This document shows, piece after piece, positions 43,471 through 53,639 of a DNA stretch of 64,000 nucleotides. This DNA is from Pegoplata infirma. Its lineage: Eukaryota; Arthropoda; Insecta; Diptera; Anthomyiidae. The notes under the pieces are model-generated. The model saw only the letters and a program-made list of their open reading frames with translations. It did not search any database and was not told where the DNA came from. How positions within the stretch are numbered: the first letter of the stretch is position 1; each line of letters opens with the position of its first letter. The DNA is taken from assembly GCA_963921195.1 (NCBI GenBank), contig OY992538.1, positions 59,138,852 through 59,202,851 of the forward strand. The letters run 5' to 3'. Both the position numbers and the translations under genes were made by a program.

Positions 43471-43688
43471 CGTAGCCGGCCTTCGGCCGAGCTTAGGGAT
43501 TACAAAATCCATACATTAAGCCCACCCTCTCCGCAAAGTAAAGTTTTCTAGGGTAGCAGGCCTTTACGCTATCAAATTTGTTATGCCTCAAAAAGGCCTG
43601 ATAACCAAAATAGCTTTGGTTTGCAGAGAGGGTGGGTTTAATGCATGGAGTATGTAATCCCAAAGCCCGGCCGAAGGCCGGCTACGCA
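43471..43688. mobile_element. Small fold-back (TGCGTAGCCGGCCTTCGGCC ends)
   Basis: TGCGTAGCCGGCCTTCGGCC at the left and GGCCGAAGGCCGGCTACGCA at the right are exact complements over 20 bases. Inner arms pair too (GGGATTACAAAATCCATACATTAA against TTAATGCATGGAGTATGTAATCCC in part; CCCACCCTCTC against GAGAGGGTGGG). Total 218 bp; each end is itself a GGCCTTCGGCC-type hairpin. Confidence 0.75.
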
Positions 43689-43866
43689 GAAAACCTTTAT
43701 TACAAAAAAATTTGGACGTTTCGCCCAAAAAAAATATTTTGGATTTTTTGACAACTTTGTTTTAGGAGAAATAAAATTTTTAGACCTTTTTTTATTTCTT
43801 TTTTCATTTGAGGCTTGTTTCATAATGAACAAAACCCCAAAATCAATAATGAAACAACCCCCATAA

Positions 43867-44795
43867 TAGGGCTTCCAATCGGGATATCCCGATCCCGGAA
43901 ATCCCGGGATTTTCGGGATTAGGCAAATCCCGAATCTCGGGATTTCTGATTTTCAATCCCGGGATTTTCGGGATCCCGATTTTTTTATTTTTTTTAATAT
44001 TTTTTGTTATTTTTAGATTTTTTTTTAAAATAATTTGAATAAGATATGAATTTTGTTGAAACAAAATAAAAAAAATCGACAAAAGTTCCGTCAGGCACCA
44101 TGTTTTTGTTATAGAAAATGGTGAAATGTTTGCGAAATGTAAAGAAATTCTAATTTTATGTTTTACTAAAACATTTTTTTAAAGGCGTAAGTGGGTTTTG
44201 ACTCACACTCAGTCACGCTCACGCAAACAATAATGGAATCAGTCACTTATCGTTTACGCTCACGCGTGAGTCATGCAAACTCTACTGTCGCTAACACATT
44301 TTTTACCAAAAAAAAACATTGCTAAACAATATTTTTTTTTTTGCAAGAAAAAAAAAAAAACAAATAAATTAAAAAAAAAAATCAAATAAATTAAAAAAAA
44401 TAAAAAAAATAGCAAAAATAGCAAAAAATTAATCACTTATGCAAAAATTTGAAAATTAATTTATTTTTCAACTCACGCTCATTAAAAGTTGATAACGATG
44501 AGCCACGACGAAAGATAAGAAAGATAATCAAATACGTATATTCTTCACAGGAGGAATCCTGACCTTTTTCACAACATCAACAAAACTTTGCTAATTTTTA
44601 CGAACGCGTGAATTTGTTAAAGTGACAAAAAATACTAAAAATTTTTGAAAATCCCGAAAATTTCCAAAAAATCCCGTGAATCCCGGGATTCAAAATATCC
44701 CGAAAATCCCGGGATCCCGAAATCGGGATCCCGAAAATTTTTCTTCAATCCCGAATCCCGGGATTAAGAAAAACCAATCCCGATTGGAAGCCCTA
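43867..44795. mobile_element. 0.93 kb hAT-like element with TCCCGGGA arrays, 8-bp target duplication
   Basis: The ends TAGGGCTTCCAATCGGGAT and ATCCCGATTGGAAGCCCTA are perfect inverted repeats, flanked by the direct repeat CCCCATAA (43859-43866 and 44796-44803). Eight-base duplications and short TIRs are the hAT signature. Subterminal blocks at 43880-43985 and 44650-44770 are dense with ATCCCGGGATT and TCGGGATCCCGA. The centre (44190-44540) carries CACGCTCACG-type words like those near 30920. Non-coding. Confidence 0.85.
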
Positions 44796-45356
44796 CCCCA
44801 TAATAAATGAAAAAATCCCCAAATAAAATTTTAGCTTTTTTTTTGGGGATATTTTCATTTTTCTGTTTGGGGATATTTCATTGGGGGTTTTTTAAAAGCG
44901 CCCGTTATTACGCCTAAAAATAAAATATTTTCATTTTTATGAATTTTGAGGGAATTATGTGAACATCGTGAGGGTGGATTGTATGTTGACTACCAGAAGG
45001 CCTGATCCGATTCCATTGAAATTTGGAATGATAATTTGTGCATACAAAATTTGATTACCTGTTAAATTTAAAAGCATTATCTAAAACGGTATATAGAGTT
45101 AAGCCTAATCCAAAAGGGGCGTGTGAATGGGAGCTAGGTCTTAACAGGGACCGATTTTTTCTAATTTCAATAGGCTTCGTCCTTAGGCCAAAATTTTCTT
45201 AAGTTTTAAATTGCAAGTTAACTGATTGAAAATTGCGACCTGTATCGTGCTTAAACCGATAGATGGACAGATGGACAGACGGACAGACGGACCGACACCG
45301 CTAAATCGACTCAAAAAGTAATTCTGAGTCGATCGGTATATTTGAAGGTAGGTCTA

Positions 45357-45540
45357 CACTCAACAAAAAAAAAATTACAAGAAAAGTTTGTAACTTTTTT
45401 TTTGCTACCTCATATTTGACAAGTATTCCTAGCAATTCTCCAAGCTTTTCACCAATAATTTTGTAATTTTACAAGGTTTTTACCAATAAAACTATAAATT
45501 GACAATTTTTTTGACACGATAAAATTTACAAGGAGGTTAA
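45357..45540. mobile_element. MITE fragment, CACTCAAAA family
   Basis: CTACACTCAACAAAAAAAAAA, then GTAACTTTTTTTTTGCTACC, TTTCACCAATAATTTTG and GACACGATAAAATTTACAAGG. Truncated on the right by the fold-back at 45540. Confidence 0.55.
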
Positions 45541-45977
45541 AAAATCGGATAACAATTGACAGAGTTGTGATAATTTTTCTAAAAAAGAAAATTAAGATTT
45601 TGCTTGAAATTGCCGTTCGGATAACCCAGGCAAAAAAAAATAAAAAAATAAACGAACATACTAAGAGGTCACGTATCATTATTTTAAAGGTTTTTGGCCT
45701 CCTGAATTCGAATTTGACCGTGAAATTGCGCTATCTTATTTAGTTTTTGATGTATCAGTTTATGTTAAATATCTCAAAAACATGACGAGATAGAGCAATT
45801 TAAAGGCCAGATTTGGATTCAGAGCACCAAAAACCTTTAAAAATATTGTACATGACCTCTTATGATAAAATTATTTTTTTTGCCTGGGATATCTGAACGG
45901 CGATTTCCTGCAAAATCTTAATTTTCTTTTTTAGAAAAATTATCACAACTCTGTCAATTGTAATACGATTTTTTCAG
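45540..45977. mobile_element. 0.44 kb fold-back (AAAAAATCGGATAACAATTG ends)
   Basis: Arms AATTGACAGAGTTGTGATAA against TTATCACAACTCTGTCAATT, GAAAATTAAGATTTTGC against GCAAAATCTTAATTTTC, and GGTTTTTGG against CCAAAAACC. The stem is almost continuous around a loop near 45740. It has no coding content. Confidence 0.75.
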
Positions 45978-46399
45978 GATAAAGCTTATCGTATTCAGAA
46001 TCAAATTTTCTTTAAAAATACTTTTATAAATATAAAGGTTGTTAAATGAACTATAGCAGAAAAAAATCGATAAACTCGAAAAATTTTCAAAAAATAACAA
46101 AAAAACTATATTTTATAGAAAAAATCAATAAATATCTTTCTTATATGTATAGACCAATTCACACACATGGAAAGCCCCATCCTTCTTCTATCAAAAACAG
46201 TTAAAAAATTTAAAATCGGTTGAAAATTTTCTGAATTACAAAAGGTTTAGTGAGAAAAGTCCCAAAAAAACGTTTTTTGACCATAACTCTAAAATTTGAG
46301 GGTGTCTGGCAAGTTTAATGGGCATTTTTGTGATCTACACGACAAGACCAACAACCTATACTATGTCACATCAGAAGTATTTTTTCACTGTAGCACAGT

Positions 46400-46795
46400 G
46401 TAATCTTTTACGAATTACAATTGATCTTTTACGAATTACAGTTGATCTTTTACGAATTACAATTAATCTTTTACGATTCACAATTGGTCTTTTTCGAATT
46501 GCAAATGATCTTTTACGAATTACAATTGATATTTTACGAATTACAATTGATCTTTTACGAATTACAATTGATAGTTTTCAAAATACAATTGATCATTTAC
46601 GAATTACAACTTATCTTTAACGAATTACAATTGGAATATTCGAGCTACTAATGGAATCTTCGAATTACAAATAGAATCTTCGAATTACAAATAGAATCTG
46701 GAACTTACAAGTAGAATCTGCGAATTACAAATGACATCTTTGAGTTACAAATGTAATCTTCGATTTACAATTGATCCTTTACGAATTACATCTGT
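46400..46795. repeat. 21-bp tandem array (CTTTTACGAATTACAATTGAT)
   Basis: About ten close copies of CTTTTACGAATTACAATTGAT from 46402 to 46625, followed by decayed copies (AATCTTCGAATTACAAATAG) to about 46795. Since 21 is divisible by three, long frames remain open in more than one frame here (46318-46651); their periodic Leu/Ile/Tyr peptides are array translations. The array follows a GTAGCACAGTGTAAT terminus like those of the CACTGTGC fold-backs. Confidence 0.85.
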
Positions 46796-46799
46796 AAAT

Positions 46800-47210
46800 G
46801 GTGTAAAATCATTTTTAAAAATCGTTGATGTCATTAAATTTAGCTTCTGGTATTAAATAGATTTAATTTCAAATATCCCCAAAAATCTTCAAAATAGTTT
46901 TTGAAGTTCCCATAATAATCCCCAATCCCCAAATGAGATTTCTTGTCCGTTGTGCTTGTAAGTAATCCCCAACTTTGGGGATAAATACGCAAGTCTGGCA
47001 GCCCTGCTGTCTAGTATTTTCTTATTTCAACATATCGTAAGAGTTACGAATATTTACAAAATTCGTTGCTTTGTAACTCATACGCCATGTTGGAACAAGA
47101 AAATACAAGCCAGCTACAAAACTATTAAGAAATTTAATAGTAAAGTGGGATTTTCTCGAAAAAAAAATACAGAAACGCGCTTCTGAGTGGAGTGACTCCT
47201 TAATGTTGCA
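46800..47210. other. Intronic sequence without recognisable gene
   Basis: Contains CAAATATCCCCAAAAATC and AATCCCCAATCCCC words and an AGTCTGGCAGCCCTG that resembles a hAT-like right end (compare CAGGGTTGCCAGA at 63308). No left partner was found. Confidence 0.4.
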
Positions 47211-48140
47211 CTCAAAATAATACATTAGTAGATTTACAAATTTTTTTTTGCTAATGCTAGCAAGCTAACCTTTAGCAAATTTTTACTTGAGATTAGCATG
47301 TTAGCAAAAATATCTTGTAAACTTCATTTAGCGCATTAGCAATCTTAAACAAAATTTTAACTAATTTTTGTTGCTAAATTTAAAATTGAGTTGACCAAAT
47401 TTTTACAAGCTTTTTTGCTAATATTAGAAAAATAAATTGTAATTTTATTTTTTTAAAAAACTTAAAATGTCGCTATCTCGGAAACTAAGCCAGATGGAGC
47501 AAAATGGAGGCAATTTTTGGTTCTCGGGCCTTTCATAGCCAGTCCTCTTCACATGTGTGGACCCTAATGGGTTCTAACTTTGGATCCAAAAAAGTTAGCA
47601 TTCCCGAACATTTTTAAAATGCTCATATCTCGGTAAATATTGCCGACACAAAAAAGTCCAAAAGCATTTTTGTAGCTCTCAACACGTAGAAGCAAAAGCT
47701 TTGCGAGTAATATTTTTTAAATTATCGAGTTTTTTAATTCGCAAAACCTTTAAAATCACGTATCTCAAAAACTAAGCAAGGTAGAGCGAAACGGACACAA
47801 ATTTTGGATTAAAAACTATGATGAATTTTAAGGAACCCAACTAGAGGGTCCCACCTCAATGGGGTCCTCAAATGTGTATGAACTAACAATAAGTTGAAAT
47901 AAAAAAAATTTAAGATAACTAATTTTTGGAAAAAAAATTTTGCTAACTTTACCAAAAAAAATTTGGGTTTAAAATCAGCAAATTTTCTTGTTGGTTTACA
48001 AGCTTTTTTTGCTAACATAACAGTTTTTTTTTGAGTGAACCTTGCGAATTCCATCTTAATGCCTGTCGGGCGATATTGCAATTTTTTAGTTAATTTTTCT
48101 ATTTTTACCTCCCTTTTTTTTGAGTGTATGTTGCCTCTTC
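47210..48140. mobile_element. MITE-like region with inner 300-bp duplication
   Basis: GCACTCAAAATAATAC near 47216 and TTTTTTTTTGAGTG near 48041 bracket a region with GCTAATGCTAGC / TTAGCAAA words at both sides. The interior has two related blocks starting TATCTCGGAAACTAAGCCAG (47470) and TATCTCAAAAACTAAGCAAG (47761), about 290 bp apart. Both continue with a GGACC/GGGTCC phrase. A second GAGTGTA end lies at 48128. Confidence 0.5.
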
Positions 48141-48400
48141 TTTATGGGTGATTTGGCATGCTGCAATCATGTTCTAAAAATGTTTTTTTCTGTATGAATA
48201 TTCTCACTGTGCTACGTCGTTGATATGTCCTGCATTTTCCCTCTTTGCAGGTCATGGGTCCCCTTTTGCTTAACAAATATGTTTATTCATATAAAGTGCG
48301 GTCAATTCATACAAAAATCCCTTCACTTTATCACATTTACTAAAAAAATATATTTAAAAAAAAACATGTTGAATTTTCTTCTATTTTTACAATTCCTTTT

Positions 48401-49014
48401 TATACCCTCCACTTAGTGATAGAGGGTATATATAAGTTTGTCATTCCGTTTGTAACTCATCGAAATATCGGTCTGGGACCCCATAAAGTATATATATTCA
48501 TGATGCCCGATCGATTTTAAGACATTCTAGCGATGTCCGTCTGTCCGTCTGTCTGTCTGTGGAAAATGCTCTCGCGGACAAAATATTGCACAGAGATGAC
48601 TCAAACTTAACATATATATTGGAAGTTCTCCCGAGAAGGTTGGTATTGCATTTGAGCGATATCGGTTTAGCGGTTCAAAAGTTATGAACGAAAATGTAAG
48701 CACACCTCAAAAATTTCAGTACATTCAACATAACCTAAAAATACAAAATGCTTTAATTCGGCTTCTGGTTGACATATGTGAACATTATTGAACACCAAAT
48801 GGTATTTAAACAAGTACGAACATATTTTTTGACAAAAAAAGAAAAAAATCGCGGATTTTTTTTTACCAAAATTTTTTTTTTGCGGAAATTTTTTTTAATT
48901 TTTTTTTTTTTTCAAAAGTAATTTCCTTTTAAATAAAGTTTTTTGCAATAATCTTTTTGAAATTGTGGAGGGTATCACTACATTCGGCAAGGCCGAATTT
49001 AACTTTTTACTTGT
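48401..49014 (+). mobile_element. Complete short DINE-1-like element
   Basis: Starts TATACCCTCCACTTAGTGATAG, includes TTTGTCATTCCGTTTGTAAC, AAGTATATATATTCATGATGC and GTCCGTCTGTCCGTCTG. It then follows a different middle from the long type (GCATTTGAGCGATATCGG, CATTCAACATAACC, TTGACATATGTGAAC) and ends GTGGAGGGTATCACTAC ... GAATTTAACTTTTTACTTGTT. At 614 bp it is the best short-subfamily reference in the window. Confidence 0.8.
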
Positions 49015-49330
49015 TTTGTTTGCAATGATGGTGTTCTGAAACGGAACATGTTTGGTTTTGACATTTTAGCAGAATTAAAGTTTGTGTTTTGTTTAAGGAA
49101 ATTGCAAAAATATTGTTACTGGTGATGATGAAGGTTAAAAGATTTTTTGGTTTTTTTGTAAATTTGTTTTAGTTTTGATTGGCTTAAGAGGAAAATAGTA
49201 GGAGGAAATACGAGTGGAATTGATATGAAAAGCACGATTATGATGTTGTTTTGCATAAAACAGAAACAACTGAGATGAATGCATGAAAGACAATATTTAA
49301 AATTTAATTTGTTTAAAAAGAATATTATAA
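49015..49330. other. Intronic sequence, no feature seen
   Basis: AT-rich with GGTGATGATGAAGG near 49120. A minus-strand frame here is Leu/Ile/Ser-rich without a recognisable domain. Confidence 0.4.
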
Positions 49331-49740
49331 AAGCATTCACCAATATGTATTTGACAGTTTTCCTTGTTTTTTAACAAAAAAATTTTCAATCAAAATTTAC
49401 AATTTTTTGTGTAATTTTACAATTTTTTTCGTAAATGTCCAAATTGCCAAGATAATTTAACAAAAAACCATTAAGTAAAGTCACGAAAATTCGTTGTAAG
49501 TTTTATAGCATCAAAATAGTAATAAATTTACAGTTTTATTGGTAAAAGGCTTGTAAACTTACAAAAAAGGTTAATAGGAGTTTTCAAGAATTCCTTGTAC
49601 GTTTTAAAATTTAAAATTTTATTGGTAAATTTACGATTTAATTGGCAAATTTACGATTTTATTGGTTAAAAGCTTGTTAAGTTACAAAAAAGCTCGTAAT
49701 TTTAACTAAAATTTACAGTTTTTCTTTTAATTTTTTTTTT
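49330..49740. mobile_element. MITE fragment, CACTCAAAA family
   Basis: TATTTGACAGTTTTCCTTG, TTACAATTTTTTGTG, TTTATTGGTAAAAGGC and GCTCGTAATTTTAAC match internal motifs of the family. Both ends are missing. Confidence 0.5.
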
Positions 49741-50235
49741 TAAGAAATCCCCAAATGCGTAAAAAAACAGTTTTTGGCAAAGTCCATATACATTTTAAAG
49801 ACGACGAATGCAAGTTTTACTGAATACCATGGACGTATACAGGGGGGACTCTTTTCTTTTTCGAAATCCTAAAAATGCAATACACTATACAGCACATTAT
49901 GCAAAAATTAAACATATATTTTTTAAGTATTGTTAATATTTTACTTTGAATATTCAAATTCAGAGAAATTCGCACTCTCATGAACAAAAATGCATGAATG
50001 ACATATATTTTACCCACGTAATTCAAAGTTCGCTGCACAAATTTTTCTATCACGTACCGGTTTTAAGATATTCGAGTGTGAACATTGAAAAAAGCTAATT
50101 TAGCACTTTTAGGGTATCCGTAACGTATGTTTACGTTACTCATATACAACAGGACTTGATTGTATATAAAATGCACCTTGTAATTTCGAATCAATTATCC
50201 AAATTTTTGGGATTGGAATCAGGAGATCGATTTTT
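49741..50235. other. Intronic sequence, no gene recognised
   Basis: Contains CATGGACGTATACAGGGGGG at 49829-49848, which resembles a hAT-like terminus (compare CATGGACGTATTCAGG of the element at 24947). Its partner was not identified. A minus-strand frame (49817-50053) has no recognisable domain. Confidence 0.45.
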
Positions 50236-50749
50236 TATACCCTCCACTCTCGTGATAGAGGGTATACAGTGCCGGTCAAAAAAATAGCACCAATGACAAA
50301 ATCTCTATTCATTCAATTAAAACAAAATATTATGAGCGTATTCGTTTAAAGTAAATATGCAATATTCTTATACTAAGTCTAAACACCTTAAATGTTTTTA
50401 CTTTTTCCAAAAATTGTGGACGGTTCTTTTTTAATGATAGATATTTTAATAAAACTTCGAATCAGTGCAGTCAATAAAATAGCACCGAATTACAAAATTT
50501 CTTTAAAAAAATTAATAATATTTTAATTATTAAAATAAAATTGTTAAATACTAAAGGAAGATAGTTTTTATTTATAAAAAAATTTAATTCATTATAAAAT
50601 TTCATATTTATTTTCATAAAAATATGACGTGGAAAGAATTACACCCCTCAAAAACGTTCTTTTGTAAAAAATATGATTTCTGAACATAAACCATATTCTG
50701 AAAAAGGAAAATTGGATTGGATGAATTAACTTTAGAGCTTGAAAAACTT

Positions 50750-51315
50750 ACAAGGGAAGTATCTCAACCCTTATGAACCGATTTGCCTAAAAATTAAAAT
50801 ATATATAAATGAGACGATTTTAAGGTTGGGGTGTTTTGGCTTTTCGGCCATATTAGTGCTTCAAAATTTCGTTGTCCCCTTATGAAACCATATGGACCTC
50901 CGGGAAATTTTCGATACGAACTAAGAGGAATATCCTCTAGAGCAAAAATACGTGTCGACTTAAATTTAATAAAGATTATTTCGTATTCATATGGACATCG
51001 TAGCTCTATGTCTTCATATAAATACCCCCCAAAATTTTCACATTTTCATGAAAAAAGTATTTAATGAAGCCAAACTTTTACAAGGTTATGACACTGTTGG
51101 ATAGTGTCATATGTAAACATCATATAGTTTCTTAGAAAGAAATGGCTGAAAAATCCAAAAAACGATTTTTTCACCATTTTTTGACCCATGTTTTGAACCC
51201 CTAAATCCCCGATATGGCCGATAAGCCGAGACACCCCAACCTTAGAATTCTCTCTTTTATATATATTTTACGTTTCATGCAAATCGGTTCATAAGGGTTG
51301 AGATACTTCCCTTGT
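50750..51315. mobile_element. 0.57 kb fold-back nested in the Tc1-like element
   Basis: ACAAGGGAAGTATCTCAACC at 50750 and GGTTGAGATACTTCCCTTGT ending at 51315 are exact complements, and the stem goes on (CTTATGAACCGATTTGC; AAGGTTGGGGTG against CACCCCAACCTT). It interrupts the transposase region just upstream of the DNA-binding motif. The frame 50831-51064 lies in its loop and has no recognised domain. Confidence 0.8.
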
Positions 51316-52125
51316 TAGTCACAAGCGACGTTTGTCACCATTAGTGGTTAGGTGTTTGTAAAGACATGGAAGAAAGACCCATTTACGGCAGCTCCAGAGC
51401 TAAAAAAACGGACAGCAAATGGCGGAAATGTTCGTCAAAGATTACAAAACAACAACATTAACGCTTGTAGATTCGGAAAAGTGCGCCTACTCTCACTTAA
51501 GCATGCTGCAAGTCCTTTCAAGTTTGCTAACAGTAACTCAGAATGACCAGCTTAAAAGTGGATCAATGATCTATGGGCAAATGAATCCAATGTTGTTTTA
51601 TTTGTAGACATGGGATCACATACCAATGTCAGAAGACCCTAAAACTCGGAATTCAATCCAAAATTCGAAATAAAAATAACTTCAAATGGTGCTTATGGTG
51701 TGGGGGATATTTTCCTACTGTGGAGTGGGATTCATATATTGGACCATGGCTCACATATTGGACTAGGACAACCGTGGATATACACTTAACGTTAATATCC
51801 TCCAGAAAGTAATGTTGCAATAAGTTTCTAAGCAAATGCCACTAATTTAGGTCTTTTAGCACGTCAATTACCCAAAGCATGACGGGAAATTGGCAAAAAA
51901 TTGGGTCTGGACAATAAAGTAAACGTGATGGAATGGCCTGGTCAGTCCCCAGATCTAGACCAAATCGATAGTTGATGGACAGATATAGAGAAGGGAGTGT
52001 CTCGAATACAATCAACTTGTAATGAAGCTCTTTAGGTGGCTTTTCAGCAACTCTGGAACTGAATTTCGAATTAAAGATCCAAAAATCTCGCGAATTCGGT
52101 ACAAAAACGCTATACAGAGGTAATT
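51316..52125 (+). pseudogene. Tc1-like transposase relic
   Basis: Decayed DDE transposase of the Tc1 group read in several frames. The N-terminal DNA-binding part is visible as KTWKKDPFTAAPELKKR and RQRLQNNNINACRFGKVRLL (51355-51495). Later fragments include NVRRP (about 51630), MVWGIFSYCGVGFI (about 51694-51735; family VMVWGCFS..GVG), VNILQKVMLQ, and NVMEWPGQSPDLDQID followed by a stop and WTDIEKGVS (51925-51998; family PAQSPDLNPIENLW). At least four in-frame stops and several frameshifts remove activity. Orientation agrees with the element's TIRs. Confidence 0.85.
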
Positions 52126-52215
52126 GTCAACAATGAGCACTCGACAATTTTTTTTTTTAATATTTAAAGATATTACAACAGTGCTGAATTCATAATCCAT
52201 TCGTTTTTCAAATTT

Positions 52216-52822
52216 ACACTCAAAAAAATAAAACTGTAAAGTTAACAAAATTTTTTTTGTTAACTCGAGTTTACTGGCTTTTTAGCAAATTTTTAGTTAA
52301 AATCAGCGTTTTAACTACTTTTTCTAGTTAAGTTCAATTTACGAAAATACTAGTTTTGTACAAATTTTGAATTAATTTTTTTTGTTGAATTTAAAACTGA
52401 GTTTACGAATTTTTACTAATTAATTTGCTGATTTTTTGTAACATTTTTGTCAAGTGAAAAATTTTTAACATTTCTTGTGTAGCCTCCTATGCAAATCTCA
52501 TAAGTCCTACTGAAGCTGAACTTAATGCTGTGAAAAAAAAAGAAAAAATAAGTGAAGTGTTAGTGTTTAAAACCAATATTTACCAAACTTAAAATTTTTT
52601 ACAAAAAGTTTAGCTGAATTCAACTAATAAAAAATGTTACGAAATTTTCAGCTGAATTTTTAGTTAAAATTACGGTTTTTTTGCTACATTCATTCTACGA
52701 AAAGTTAACTAAATATTTTTTGTTAAATTAACTAGAAATTTAGTAGGTTCAAAATCAGGTGTTTTTTAGTTAAATTTAACTAAATTTTTTGCTAACTTTA
52801 CAGTTTTATTTTTTTGAGTGTA
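52216..52822. mobile_element. TA-flanked MITE nested in the Tc1-like element
   Basis: CACTCAAAAAAATAAAACTG at 52216 and CAGTTTTATTTTTTTGAGTG near 52820 are inverted repeats flanked by TA. The interior has AAGTTAACAAAATTTTTT and AACTAAATTTTTTGCTAAC phrases, another subfamily of the MITE group. It lies 3' of the transposase relic. Confidence 0.75.
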
Positions 52823-53639
52823 AGAATTTAATTTTAATACAAAAATTACTGTGGTGCTACTTTTTTGACTGAGTCTTTTTTAAGTTTTTTTAAAAACTCT
52901 GAAAATTTTTAATAAAATAAAAAACCAAATTAGCCTTTTCTTATGTAATATTGTTTCACACTCTTGTAAGTATCTTATGACACGTTATCAGTGACATAAG
53001 TTGAAATTGTTAAAAAGAAACCAACGAAGAAAATTCAGTTTTATTCTGGTGCTATTTTTTTGACCGCTGCTGTATATAAGTTTGTCATTCCGTTTGTAAC
53101 ACATCGAAATATTGGTCTAGGACCCCATAAAGTATATATATTCATGATCCTCGATCGATTTTAAGTCGATCTAACGATATCCGTCCGTCCGTCTGTCTAT
53201 CCGTCCGTAGAAAACACGCTAACTTTTGAAAGATTTTAGAGAGGCTACTGAAGTTTGGCATATATGATGGTCATTTACCTGGTCAGGTTGGTACGTACGT
53301 TAATTCACTCAGAAATATTCTTACAGTAAAAATAACATTACACTCGAAAAAAATTTTACACTCAAAAAAAAAATTGTTCTTTTTTTTTAAAGTGACAAAA
53401 AAGAGTTTTTTACTCAAAATAAAATATTTCTAATCAAAATTTTTAATTTTTTTCACGTTAAAAAATTTACTATACTTTAAAAAATGCTTTGTGGAGGGTA
53501 TTCATAAATTCGGCAAAGTCGAATTTAACTTTTCTACTTGTTATAAATTGAAGTTCTCTTTTGTGGAAAAACGTAAGAATACATTTTATTCACCTGCTGG
53601 TGAAAATCTATTGAACTATTATCCAAGCTACAAACCTTT

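Larger units (their letters stand above)
39880..44905. mobile_element. 5 kb fold-back with several nested insertions
   Basis: The ends CGGCGCTATGAAAAAAACCCC and GGGTTTTTTAAAAGCGCCCG pair. Arms continue with ATGAAATTA-CCCCAAAT repeats, CTATGTTATATGGACCATCATGATG against its complement near 42910, GTCCACTATTCG, and AATGTGGGAGCC against GGTTCCCACATT. The innermost hairpin centres near 41405 (AGTTATCTTAACAAAAACTAT against ATAGTTTTTGTTAAGATAACT). Flanks CGTTATAAC and CGTTATTAC may be a 9-bp duplication with one mismatch. Insertions within it: 40343-41328, 41504-42833, 43471-43688 and 43867-44795. Confidence 0.75.
39591..45356 (-). mobile_element. DINE-related element (fourth subfamily), split by 5 kb fold-back
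   Basis: The left end AACAAGTAAGAAAGTTATAG and GTCGGTCAAGACCGACC resembles the DINE AACAAGTA terminus. After the interruption (39880-44905) come TGGGAGCTAGGTC, GACGGACAGACGGACCGACACC and a CTCGACT-type stem (GAGTCGATCGGTATATTTG) ending near 45356. The right hairpin end is not preserved. Confidence 0.6.
50267..53074 (+). mobile_element. Tc1/mariner-like element with TA target duplication, carrying two insertions
   Basis: TIRs CAGTGCCGGTCAAAAAAATA and its near-complement TATTTTTTTGACCGCTGCTG, flanked by TA; subterminal TAGCACC/GGTGCTA is shared. A total of 2,808 bp reduces to about 1.63 kb when the nested elements at 50750-51315 and 52216-52822 are removed. This is the usual size of a Tc1-like transposon. 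A decayed transposase lies between them. Confidence 0.85.
50236..53541 (+). mobile_element. DINE-1-like element split by a Tc1-like element
   Basis: Left part: TATACCCTCCACTCTCGTGA to GAGGGTATA (50236-50266). Right part: TATATAAGTTTGTCATTCC through CCGTCCGTCTGTC, then an internal deletion from CAGGTTGGTAC to ACTCAGAAATATT, ending TTCGAATTTAACTTTTCTACTTG (to about 53541). The parts join at GGGTATATATAAG, the intact sequence elsewhere, once the insertion and one TA are removed. Confidence 0.8.
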
